Shown here one piece after another: positions 1 through 5,933 of a DNA stretch of 6,583 nt; positions within the stretch are counted from its first letter, which is position 1, and each line of letters starts with the position of its first letter. The position numbers and the translations under genes are program-made. This DNA comes from Clostridiales bacterium (GTDB lineage Bacteria; Bacillota; Clostridia; Saccharofermentanales; UBA5734): positions 1-6,583 of the forward strand of contig DOFA01000176.1 of NCBI GenBank assembly GCA_003532195.1. The letters are read 5' to 3'. The notes under the pieces were generated by a model, which worked only from the letters and a program-made list of their open reading frames with translations, had not been told where the DNA came from and did not search any database.

Positions 1-171
1 CTTGAATTACAGATCAATAATCAGAATATTGATTGGGGCGAGGATAATCCAGAGCATGTTTATACATATTCAATAACAGGGGATGGATCAGCTCTAAATT
101 TCAGAATTCTTGACAATGCATATGGTGATAATATCGGATCCCTAACCGTTAACATTTTTGAAATGCCATAA
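1..171 (+). CDS. C-terminal end of a probable secreted lectin-like protein (5' truncated by window edge)
   Basis: The first forward frame is open from base 1 to a TAA at 169-171, giving the last 56 residues of a protein that starts outside the window. The tail contains the pattern D-N-A-Y-G-D-N-x-G-S-L-x-V-x-I near its end. This pattern closes many beta-sandwich domains of the PA-IL (LecA) galactose-lectin type and related calcium-binding domains in exported proteins. That family resemblance is from memory and rests on a short stretch, so carbohydrate binding is only a suggestion. The segment is rich in Asn, Asp, Ile and Tyr and visibly AT-richer than every other gene here, which could mean a different origin or simply the bias of an extracellular beta-rich protein. 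The gene converges on the serpin gene, with the terminator hairpin between them. Confidence 0.6.
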   Translation, partial: LELQINNQNIDWGEDNPEHVYTYSITGDGSALNFRILDNAYGDNIGSLTVNIFEMP

Positions 172-204
172 CCGTATTGATATTTGAAATTGATGCGTAT
201 GAGA

Positions 205-232
205 CGAGGGCTTGTTTTGCAACAAGCCCTCG
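205..232. terminator. Bidirectional intrinsic terminator hairpin between convergent genes
   Basis: Arms cgagggcttgtt (205-216) and aacaagccctcg (221-232) pair perfectly over 12 bp around a 4-base loop TTGC. The hairpin lies 33 bases after the stop of the rightward gene and 3 bases beyond the stop of the leftward serpin gene, so one structure can end both transcripts. The T-runs are modest on both sides (CATTTACTTT on the plus strand, a looser T-rich stretch on the minus strand). The rightward direction looks slightly better as a Rho-independent terminator. Confidence 0.85.
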
Positions 233-235
233 CAT

Positions 236-1588
236 TTACTTTAAAGGATTGCCGCAAATGCCGATGAAAAGCAGATTGCCCATGGGCGTTCCCGGATCGG
301 ACTGACCCTCTACCCTCGTGACAGACACGGGTGAGCTATAGATGGCATAGAGGAAAGGCCGGTCAAGGATCATCTCCGCCTGGTCGACCGGCATCGCCGC
401 GCCTGCAAAATCGATTTTGGTAAAGGCGGAAGCCGTCACACCGTTTTCATCGATCGCGATGTGGGTGTTCTGGCTGATCATGGAAATGAAGGCCTGATGA
501 TCGGTGATGCCGGTGAAGTCGGCATTTTGTTCAAAAGGAGCGGTGACACCCAGTTTTTTCATCATGTCGCTCAACTCAAATTTAGAGTCGTATGAAAATT
601 TGGGGATCTGCCAGATCACCTTGCCATTGGTGGCTTTGCCGCCCTCGAAAAGCGCTTTCAGATTGTCCGGGTCTGACACGAGCGCCATGAGGTCTACCCC
701 CTGGTCTGGCAGCACAAACACCATTTGCGCGCCTGATTTCAGGCTCAAGGCAGACCGGATGTATCCATCTCCCTTGCTGAATCCGTGAGAATTGTACGCC
801 ATGTTCATGAAATCACAGGTTACATCTTTGCCGTCGGCGAGATGAAAGGTGTCGGGTTTTGTCTGATCAACCTTGAAGCGGTCCATCCATTCGTCGCGGA
901 AATAGATGGTGTTGATGATGCTCATGATCTGTTCTGGATCTGCCGCAAACGCTGGTTTCAGGGTGCCATTGGTGTTTTCGGCAATCCACTCGGCCATCGC
1001 TTCGCCCGCACTTGGCTGGGCGAAGTCCACCTTGAACAGGGAGGCATAGAACTGGCTGGCGGCATTTTGCGTGAAACTGTCCTTGAAGCTGACCGGTTCA
1101 CCCCTGTATTCGTTGTCGAGCCAAAGCGAGTTGGCGATTTTCAGTTGCGTGATCTTGTTGTCTGCATAGAGCAGCCGGTACAGATTGCTCATGTCCTGCG
1201 ACAGGCTGGCTGCATCGGACGCGCCCAACAGGTCAAGCAGCTCATCTTGTGTCTGCCCGTTCGCACCCGTCCCGGTCAAAGCCAGTGCATAATACAAGCT
1301 TAAAGGCGAATAGCATCCGTTAACTGAAATCGTGTTCAAGATCGGTGCAGCTGTTTTGTATGAAAAGGCATTGACGGCATCGCGACTTGTTCGACTGACT
1401 GGATTGCTGTTCCGATTGGCCATCCGGGATTCATAATCATCAAAGGCGATTCCGGCCGGATAAGTCGGGGACGCAACCCTTTCAGCAGCTGAGACGTCCT
1501 TGCTGATGGTGCTGGTTTCTTCCAGATTGCAGGCAGGCAGGCTGACCATCAGGCATGTCAGCAAAAACAGTGCTGTGAATCGTTTCAT
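236..1588 (-). CDS. Serpin family protease inhibitor, predicted lipoprotein
   Basis: This is a 450-residue serpin with an N-terminal lipoprotein signal: M-K-R, a hydrophobic stretch and the lipobox L-P-A-C with Cys at residue 20. It should therefore be exported and tethered to the outer face of the membrane. Serpin landmarks appear in order: the SPLSLYYALALTGTGANGQT helix region (~94-113), INTIYFRDEW (~225-234), the PKF strand (~329), LGVTAPFEQNADFTGI (~346-361), the reactive-loop hinge DENGVTASAFT (~380-390) and the DRPFLYAI strand (~409-416). Counting 17 residues from the hinge Glu places the scissile bond at Ala397-Ala398, which by family rules suggests inhibition of elastase- or subtilisin-like proteases. 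The hinge keeps Gly at P15 and Ala at P12 but has Phe at P9, where small residues are usual. About 20 extra residues separate the last two strands. The start is set at ATG 1588 rather than the in-frame GTG at 1600, because AGGTGA lies 8 bases before the ATG and overlaps the GTG. I found no convincing promoter upstream. Confidence 0.93.
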   Translation of the reverse strand: MKRFTALFLLTCLMVSLPACNLEETSTISKDVSAAERVASPTYPAGIAFDDYESRMANRNSNPVSRTSRDAVNAFSYKTAAPILNTISVNGCYSPLSLYYALALTGTGANGQTQDELLDLLGASDAASLSQDMSNLYRLLYADNKITQLKIANSLWLDNEYRGEPVSFKDSFTQNAASQFYASLFKVDFAQPSAGEAMAEWIAENTNGTLKPAFAADPEQIMSIINTIYFRDEWMDRFKVDQTKPDTFHLADGKDVTCDFMNMAYNSHGFSKGDGYIRSALSLKSGAQMVFVLPDQGVDLMALVSDPDNLKALFEGGKATNGKVIWQIPKFSYDSKFELSDMMKKLGVTAPFEQNADFTGITDHQAFISMISQNTHIAIDENGVTASAFTKIDFAGAAMPVDQAEMILDRPFLYAIYSSPVSVTRVEGQSDPGTPMGNLLFIGICGNPLK

Positions 1589-1596
1589 GTCATTTC

Positions 1597-1602
1597 TCAC
1601 CT
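1597..1602 (-). promoter_or_regulatory. Ribosome binding site fixing the serpin start
   Basis: On the minus strand AGGTGA (within AAGGTGAG) stands 8 bases before ATG 1588. The alternative GTG start at 1598-1600 lies inside this site, so the longer reading with four extra residues is unlikely. Confidence 0.7.
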
Positions 1603-1837
1603 TCGCATCGCCATTCGAAAAACTGTTATGATCGCGTTAATCGGCACAATCTCGCCGCCAGCCAGGCACCCGTCTTGCATTGCTCATGTGGGTTTCTCTG
1701 CTTAACAATACGAAAACCCATCGCTTTTCTATCATAGGGCCGTGTTGGCGAGGTGGTTGCGTGAGAGGAAACGAGAATCAGCTTGTAGGAAGCATCATGT
1801 AAATGGTCATGAAACATCATCGGATAATGCAATCATG
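1601..1837. other. Intergenic stretch without a supported gene
   Basis: These 237 bases separate the serpin gene from the end of the broken cyclase-like gene upstream of it; both run leftward. A 68-codon leftward frame crosses part of it but has no recognisable domain, and no ribosome binding site was identified for it. An imperfect inverted repeat (gggtttc, 1690-1696, with gaaaaccc, 1712-1719) could be an operator or weak hairpin. The serpin promoter probably lies here, but no -35/-10 pair with acceptable spacing was found. Confidence 0.5.
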
Positions 1838-2619
1838 TCAATGCAGAACCTTGAGGGCTTTCAAGGTGATCCATCTGGATGGCTTGCCCTTCTGTTCGAC
1901 GCGCACTTGCATTTTCCCGTTGAAGGTGTTTTCCAAAATCCATCGTCCGTCTGGCTGCTGTTTTGACCGAACCATGTCGAGCGCATCCTGCAGCCGTGGA
2001 TCCTGAATGCCCAGGTTCTGAAAAATTTCGAGCAGTTCCAGGATGTCGGTATTGTACATCAGAGGAAAGCCGAGCTTCAGCCAGCCAGGTTTCGATACCT
2101 GGTCCAGCTGGTGGCTCTTCTTGTATAAGTGATGAATGAGAAAATACTCCGCCAGCTGAGCGAGTTTGTCTTGAACGACCTGGTTTCGCCGATCCGGTGG
2201 AATCGCCGCTAATGCCTTCAGACTTTTCGCCACGCCCATGTGGCAGGAATGCCGGCCCCAGCAGACTTCCAGCCGCCGATATTCCAGGCCCTCCGGCCCC
2301 TGGTCGTCGCCGTCGTCAGCCCGCTGCCAGGTGGTTATCCAATCGATCGCCTGCAGGGTGCGCCTGTCATCCAGATATCCCAGAAGGTCCAGACAGTGCC
2401 CGTGTATTTCAGGGTGTAGAATTTATCCGGAACCTCCCAAGAGCCGTCCGGATTCTGGCTGGCCAGGATTTGCGGAACCAGGCCGTCCGTCATGATCGCT
2501 TTTCTGGCAGCCTGGCAGACCGGATCGTCCGGCGGCCGGTGCAGCAACGAGGTCAGGGTTAAGTAGCGGACAGAAGGATTATCGGCTTCGAGCAGCCAGT
2601 CAATGACCGGATCAGACAT
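1838..2619 (-). pseudogene. Broken squalene-cyclase-like (prenyltransferase/terpene-cyclase repeat) protein gene
   Basis: Two leftward frames together read as one protein of an alpha-toroid, squalene-cyclase-like family of unknown function, whose members are sometimes misannotated as nitrogen-fixation proteins. The N-terminal frame begins at ATG 2619 (MSDPVIDWLLEADNPSVRYL), continues through SQNPDGSWEVP and KYTGTVW, then leaves the family pattern near 2389 and stops at 2335. A different frame, open without interruption from about 2397 to the stop at 1838, carries LDLLGYLDD, AIDWITTWQRADDG, EVCWGRHSCHMGVAKSLKAL, HHLYKKSHQLDQVSKPGW, LGFPLMYNTD and WILENTFNGKMQV, all family hallmarks. As I remember intact members, about 65 residues including a P-C-L-T-G-N motif lie between GTVW and the GYLDD motif. 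Here they adjoin directly, so an internal deletion that also shifted the frame fits best. A sequencing error could explain the shift but not the missing segment. The gene starts 7 bases after the TspO-like stop and was probably cotranscribed with it. Confidence 0.8.
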
Positions 2620-2626
2620 GCCATCA

Positions 2627-3439
2627 TCACTCTTGCAGGATGTCTGACTTGATCTTTACCGGCGTGATCGCCGTCAAAACCAGAATTATCATGATCAAGA
2701 CCAAAGATACAACAGCAGCGGCAATCAAGCCCGGATACTGGCCGGCAAAGCCCTGGGCTGAAAGATGTTTCAGCAAGATGCCCAGGTATGCCCACAGGAA
2801 AACCAGGCCATAAGCCAGGTCGCGGTTCAGCCAGGTGGTCGCGCAGCCGATCAGCAGGCCGGCTGCCATGGCGATGACTGTCCAGAAGGTCTCCGGAAGC
2901 CCCCAGCCATTCCACTTCTGCCCGACCAGCAAAGCGGTGATATTGGCGATCGTGGCCACGGTGATCCAGCCGAAATAAACGCTGAACGGCAATCGGACGC
3001 AGATTTTCTCCAGGCGGCTCAGGTTATGCAGACGGATTTCCGCGTATATGGCCAGCAAGGCCAGGAAAATAATCAGCATCAGGATCAAGGACAGCGATAT
3101 CAGCTGATAATGCCAGCAAAAAATCCAGGCCGCGTTGGCCAGTGAGGAAAGAATAAACCAGAAGCTGATCTTGCGGGCGATCGTGTCGCCCTCTCTGGGC
3201 GCGGATTTCCCGGACCCTGCCTGAAAAATGATAAAGACTGCCAGCAGGAGGTATATGACGCCCCAGATGGCAAAAGTCAGGCCGGCCGGGGCAAAAAGGT
3301 TCGGGTAAAGCGTATCGGAAACCTCGCCGGTGCCGATACCGTTGATCGGCAGGATATTGGCCAGGGCATTGACAGTCAGCATGACCAGAAAAGCAGCCAC
3401 ATTCAGCCATTTGATGATCATCCGGTTCTTCTCAGACAT
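2627..3439 (-). CDS. TspO/MBR-related (tryptophan-rich sensory type) integral membrane protein
   Basis: This 270-residue protein is very hydrophobic, with about eight membrane segments (roughly 9-30, 50-73, 90-108, 112-133, 147-172, 184-202, 207-224, 236-258). Three stretches match the TspO layout: PAGLTFAIWGVIYLLLA (51-67), SLANAAWIFCWHYQL (99-113) and PFSVYFGWITVATIAN (151-166). The N-terminus has the subfamily signature NALANILPINGIGTGEVSD (24-42) followed by YPNLFAPAG. Classical TspO has about 160 residues and five helices; this longer subfamily adds roughly 100 C-terminal residues and is also found in databases under names such as lantibiotic ABC transporter permease. TspO proteins bind tetrapyrroles or act in stress sensing, but the ligand of this longer form is unknown to me. 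ATG 3439 is supported by AAAGGAG (3451-3457), 11 bases upstream. It appears to be the first gene of a two-gene transcript with the broken cyclase-like gene. Three 14-bp repeats sit just before its ribosome binding site. Confidence 0.85.
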   Translation of the reverse strand: MSEKNRMIIKWLNVAAFLVMLTVNALANILPINGIGTGEVSDTLYPNLFAPAGLTFAIWGVIYLLLAVFIIFQAGSGKSAPREGDTIARKISFWFILSSLANAAWIFCWHYQLISLSLILMLIIFLALLAIYAEIRLHNLSRLEKICVRLPFSVYFGWITVATIANITALLVGQKWNGWGLPETFWTVIAMAAGLLIGCATTWLNRDLAYGLVFLWAYLGILLKHLSAQGFAGQYPGLIAAAVVSLVLIMIILVLTAITPVKIKSDILQE

Positions 3440-3456
3440 CCTGCATCAAACTCCTT

Positions 3457-3498
3457 TCGATGTATACCTGTCGATGTTTAACTGTCGATGTATACCTG
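3457..3498. repeat. Three tandem 14-bp repeats in the 5' region of the TspO-like gene (candidate operator)
   Basis: The units are tcgatgtatacctg (3457-3470), tcgatgtttaactg (3471-3484) and tcgatgtatacctg (3485-3498). The outer two are identical and the middle one differs at two positions. The outer units each contain the palindrome GTATAC, with centres 28 bp apart. The array abuts the ribosome binding site and lies just downstream of the proposed start of transcription. That position suits a protein-binding array that blocks or tunes transcription, or an RNA-level element. The repeats are seen directly; the operator role is inferred. Confidence 0.7.
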
Positions 3499-3513
3499 TT
3501 GTTTTCAGAGCCT

Positions 3514-3542
3514 GTACTAAGGATAGAATCGCCGCTTGTCAA
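3514..3542 (-). promoter_or_regulatory. Candidate promoter of the TspO-like gene
   Basis: On the minus strand a perfect TTGACA (-35, 3537-3542) is followed after 17 bases by TAGTAC (-10, 3514-3519), which matches the consensus at only 3 of 6 positions. Transcription would start near 3507, placing all three 14-bp repeats in the leader. An alternative pair inside the repeats (TCGACA, 16 bases, TATACA) would leave almost no leader before the ribosome binding site and is less likely. Confidence 0.45.
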
Positions 3543-3597
3543 GCCAGGCTGCCAGGATAAGGTTCTGATTTCATTTTCCTCTCCGGTGTCCGCCAAG

Positions 3598-4737
3598 TCA
3601 AGAGAAACTGTTGGCGTACGCCGTGTCCAGCATGGCGATGACGTTTTCCGGAGGAATGTTGCCCATGATGTTGTGGACCTGGTTGAAGACAAAGCCGCTG
3701 CCCGGTTTGAAGATTTCGATCATCGACTGTACATGGCGGCTGACTTCCGCAGGGGAAGCCCAAGGCAGGACATTTTGTGTATCACAACCGCCGCCCCAGA
3801 AACAGATCTGGCTGCCAAACCGCTGCTTGAGCGTCCGGGGGTCCATGCCGGCCGCCGAGATCTGGACCGGATTGAGAATATCCACCCCGGCTGTAATGAT
3901 GTTGGGGATCAGCGGCGCGATGGAACCGCAGGAATGCAGAAAGATCTTGATATCGCTGTTGGCGTGCACGAAGGAACAGAACCGCTGCAGATAGGGCTGG
4001 ACGAACTGCTCGTAGGTGTCCGGGCGCAGGTAAGGCGACTGCTGCGTGCCCAGGTCCGAATTGACCTCGATTGCCTGGATATAGCGGCCGTAGCTGCGAA
4101 TAATCTTCTCGATGCGGTTCAGGTTGCGGGCCAGGTCATCTTCCTGACGAGCGGCGATATCTTCCGGATCGGTCAGGATGTCGCAGGCAAAATCCATGCC
4201 GCCGAAATAGGCGCTGAATCCCATTTCGAGGGTGAAGTAGTCAGTTTCCTTATACAGATATTCCGCGCGCCTGGCCCAGGCGCGCAGTTTTTCTTCTTCA
4301 CTGGCTTCGTCGCTGGCCGATATCCAATCGCCATCGAAGAAAAATCCCCCGACCGGCATACGCATGCGCCGGGAGCCGTTGGTGACAATCCAGTCGCCGT
4401 TTTCGTTGAGGACCGGATTGATCGTACCGTCGATCAAAAAATCGTCTCGGTCGCGGATGTGCCAGCGCTTCAGGTTCTTGCCGGCCGGATTCAGCAGGAT
4501 GGCATCGCAGTGGAATCGCTCGAGGATATCTTCGTCGACCCGGGCCAGCATCTGGACCGGATCGACGATCTCAATCCGGTCGGTTGCCAGGCCCAGGTGC
4601 TCCCGCAACCGCCTGTAGGCAAAAACTGAAATCCCCGTCGAAAAATGAACCCCCAGGTCAATCGGCATGCGATCGACCGGCTGACGGTTAACGGCAGCTA
4701 AAACACGCTGCCGGCTGGTCATGGTTTCGTTGTTCAT
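3598..4737 (-). CDS. Uroporphyrinogen-decarboxylase (URO-D) family protein, MtaA/CmuA-like methyltransferase
   Basis: The 379-residue protein has the URO-D fold pattern of corrinoid-related methyltransferases: RVLAAVNRQPVDRMPIDLG near the N-terminus, IEVNSDLGTQ in the centre, and the C-terminal IFLHSCGSIAPLIPNII, GVDILNPVQ, GGGCDTQ and FNQVHNI segments. His268, Cys270 and Cys318 form an H-x-C...C set like the zinc site with which MtaA-type enzymes activate a thiol methyl acceptor. The arginine-rich N-terminal signature of true HemE is absent, so haem synthesis is unlikely. By family analogy it moves a methyl group between a corrinoid and a thiol or other acceptor, in the cytoplasm. No corrinoid-binding protein is visible here and the substrate cannot be named. 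ATG 4737 is chosen over in-frame ATGs at 4758 and 4752 because AAGGAG stands 6 bases before it. The gene diverges from an AraC-family regulator, which probably controls it. Confidence 0.88.
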   Translation of the reverse strand: MNNETMTSRQRVLAAVNRQPVDRMPIDLGVHFSTGISVFAYRRLREHLGLATDRIEIVDPVQMLARVDEDILERFHCDAILLNPAGKNLKRWHIRDRDDFLIDGTINPVLNENGDWIVTNGSRRMRMPVGGFFFDGDWISASDEASEEEKLRAWARRAEYLYKETDYFTLEMGFSAYFGGMDFACDILTDPEDIAARQEDDLARNLNRIEKIIRSYGRYIQAIEVNSDLGTQQSPYLRPDTYEQFVQPYLQRFCSFVHANSDIKIFLHSCGSIAPLIPNIITAGVDILNPVQISAAGMDPRTLKQRFGSQICFWGGGCDTQNVLPWASPAEVSRHVQSMIEIFKPGSGFVFNQVHNIMGNIPPENVIAMLDTAYANSFS

Positions 4738-4743
4738 AGAATG

Positions 4744-4749
4744 CTCCTT
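4744..4749 (-). promoter_or_regulatory. Ribosome binding site fixing the URO-D family start
   Basis: AAGGAG on the minus strand lies 6 bases before ATG 4737. The longer reading from ATG 4758 would translate through this site and shows no comparable site of its own, so the seven extra residues are probably not made. Confidence 0.75.
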
Positions 4750-4753
4750 CATA

Positions 4754-4765
4754 CTCATACATGAG
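4754..4765. repeat. Short inverted repeat in the methyltransferase leader
   Basis: ctcat (4754-4758) and atgag (4761-4765) form a 5-bp inverted repeat around two bases, directly upstream of the methyltransferase ribosome binding site. It could be a small operator, but an inverted repeat this short can occur by chance. Confidence 0.3.
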
Positions 4766-4775
4766 AATCCTGTAT

Positions 4776-4799
4776 CATCCCGATTGGCATCCCGACCGG
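4776..4799. repeat. Adjacent 12-bp direct repeats in the divergent control region (candidate AraC-type operator)
   Basis: catcccgattgg (4776-4787) is followed without a gap by catcccgaccgg (4788-4799); 10 of 12 bases agree. AraC-family proteins carry two helix-turn-helix units and commonly bind direct repeats spaced about one helical turn apart, so the neighbouring regulator is the obvious candidate ligand. The pair lies just downstream of the proposed methyltransferase transcription start, a position more typical of repression than activation. The repeat is seen; the binding is inferred. Confidence 0.5.
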
Positions 4800-4812
4800 T
4801 TTCTAATAAAAA

Positions 4813-4840
4813 TCTATACTTTCGGCGCCGGCTAAGTCAA
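4813..4840 (-). promoter_or_regulatory. Promoter of the URO-D family gene
   Basis: On the minus strand TTGACT (-35, 4835-4840) and TATAGA (-10, 4813-4818) are 16 bases apart. The spacer contains the perfect 8-bp palindrome CGGCGCCG (4823-4830), a GC-rich patch inside otherwise AT-rich control DNA that could be bound by a regulator. Confidence 0.6.
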
Positions 4841-4860
4841 GTTCATTTTCTGCAGCAAAG

Positions 4861-4889
4861 TTGACAATTCCTGCACGAGCATCTACTCT
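4861..4889 (+). promoter_or_regulatory. Promoter of the AraC-family regulator gene
   Basis: A perfect TTGACA (4861-4866) is followed after 17 bases by TACTCT (4884-4889), which keeps the important T, A and final T of the -10 consensus. The predicted start lies about 20 bases before the regulator's start codon and leaves a short leader holding a strong ribosome binding site. Confidence 0.6.
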
Positions 4890-4916
4890 TATCTTAAACA
4901 TAGGAGGACTTAAATA

Positions 4917-5864
4917 ATGGTATTTTCATGTAATATTGAGCATGATCCGTTCAGCTACAGCCTGAACCGCTATGATCTTTTTGTCTCGAAAATTTTCAGC
5001 TGTTCTTTCGGATCGGCCAATCCGCGCAACGGCGTCCATCGTCACGCTTGCTACGAAATCTGTCTGGCTCTGGACGGATGTGGTATTTTTAATTGCAACA
5101 AATCGACCTATGCCATAAATCCAGGCACTTTATTTCTTGTCTCTCCCAACATCGAGCATGAAATCATCTGCCAGGGCTCCCTGGAACTTGTATTCTACAC
5201 TTTTGCCATATTGCCGACTCGTTCCGCCGACTGTACCTGGAGCGAACAGGACAGCATCGTCGATCAATTTATGTGGCAGCACCAGACCGTCGCCGGCAAT
5301 TGCACCTGCCTGGCCAGCTATGCCCGCTTTCAGCAGAGTTATTTGTTGGGCGGCAGCCAATATGCCATCCGGGCCGTATCCCTGATCATGCTGCTCGATT
5401 GCTTGCAGGCGCTGACGTCCGGTTCGGTCAGAAAAACGGCTCGCAGCTCTGGGCAGAGCGAACCGCAGCCAGTCTCTGCCAACCAGCCGCTGGCTGATAA
5501 GATCGCGGCTTACATCAACGATCATATTCAGACTCCGATTACCATCGATGAGCTTTGCGAATACGCTCACCTGTCCCCGCGGTCGCTTTACCTCTTGTTC
5601 CGGCAGAATTTCCAGGTGCCACCAGCCCGCTATATCAACCAGCTCAGGATCCAGGTTTCCATCGGTTACCTGAACATGGGTTTCCCGGTCACGACCGTTG
5701 CCGAACGGCTTGGCTTCAGCGACCCGACCTCATTTTGCCGCCTGTTTCGCAAATCGACCGGACAGAGTCCCGGCAGATACCGTTCTTTCCGGCAGAATCT
5801 GCAAGTTTCGGCAGACGTGGCAGCTGATCCGGCCAACCCTGATGCCCAGTCAGGTGAAAAATGA
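4917..5864 (+). CDS. AraC-family transcriptional regulator with N-terminal cupin sensor domain
   Basis: The 315-residue protein has two parts. Residues ~20-100 form a cupin-like sensor with GVHRHACYEI (39-48; His41, His43 and Glu47 in the H-x-H-x3-E metal-binding arrangement) and NPGTLFLVSPNIEHEI (68-83, His81). Residues ~193-292 form the AraC DNA-binding domain with two helix-turn-helices, ITIDELCEYAHLSPRSLYLLF (208-228) and PVTTVAERLGFSDPTSFCRLF (257-277), ending in the family's G-x-S-P-x-x-Y-R. ATG 4917 is supported by AGGAGG (4902-4907), 9 bases upstream. There are 13 cysteines, 11 of them before the DNA-binding domain, which is many for this family. Its divergent position beside the URO-D family gene and the repeats between them suggest it controls that gene and perhaps itself. 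The inducer is unknown; a small molecule or bound metal are the options raised by the cupin residues. Confidence 0.93.
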   Translation: MVFSCNIEHDPFSYSLNRYDLFVSKIFSCSFGSANPRNGVHRHACYEICLALDGCGIFNCNKSTYAINPGTLFLVSPNIEHEIICQGSLELVFYTFAILPTRSADCTWSEQDSIVDQFMWQHQTVAGNCTCLASYARFQQSYLLGGSQYAIRAVSLIMLLDCLQALTSGSVRKTARSSGQSEPQPVSANQPLADKIAAYINDHIQTPITIDELCEYAHLSPRSLYLLFRQNFQVPPARYINQLRIQVSIGYLNMGFPVTTVAERLGFSDPTSFCRLFRKSTGQSPGRYRSFRQNLQVSADVAADPANPDAQSGEK

Positions 5865-5920
5865 TAAAATGGTATTGTAGCAATCGGCCTGCTTGACAAA
5901 GCATCGCTTTTTAATGGAGT

Positions 5921-5926
5921 GGAGGG
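5921..5926 (+). promoter_or_regulatory. Ribosome binding site fixing the nitroreductase start
   Basis: GGAGGG lies 7 bases before ATG 5934. The in-frame ATG at 5928 is only one base from the site, and the in-frame GTG at 5919 lies before it, so ATG 5934 is the best start. Confidence 0.75.
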
Positions 5927-5933
5927 AATGGAC

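Noticed and set aside
785..1303. Rightward open frame (172 codons) inside the serpin gene
   Set aside because: It is antisense to the conserved serpin core and shows no independent domain or start signal.
1690..1719. Imperfect inverted repeat resembling a terminator or operator
   Set aside because: Only six or seven pairs with a bulge and a 15-base loop, no T-run on the leftward side, and no rightward gene to terminate.
1626..1832. Leftward 68-codon frame between the serpin and the broken cyclase-like gene
   Set aside because: No recognisable domain, no ribosome binding site identified, and it is rich in residues typical of non-coding translation.
2335..2619. N-terminal part of the cyclase-like gene as a separate small intact gene
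   Set aside because: Its last ~17 residues after GTVW do not match the family, and the matching continuation lies in another frame immediately downstream, so it is a fragment.
3460..4629. Long rightward open frame (389 codons) opposite the URO-D family gene
   Set aside because: The opposite strand has clear family motifs over the whole length. This frame has no recognisable domain and no ribosome binding site, and its openness follows from the codon pattern of the real gene.
5130..5570. Leftward open frame (146 codons) opposite the AraC regulator
   Set aside because: It overlaps the well-supported regulator and has no family resemblance.
5893..5916. TTGACA followed by TTTAAT upstream of the nitroreductase as a promoter
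   Set aside because: The gap is only about 11 bases, far too short for a normal promoter. A small AAAGC/GCTTT hairpin here is also too weak to call a terminator.
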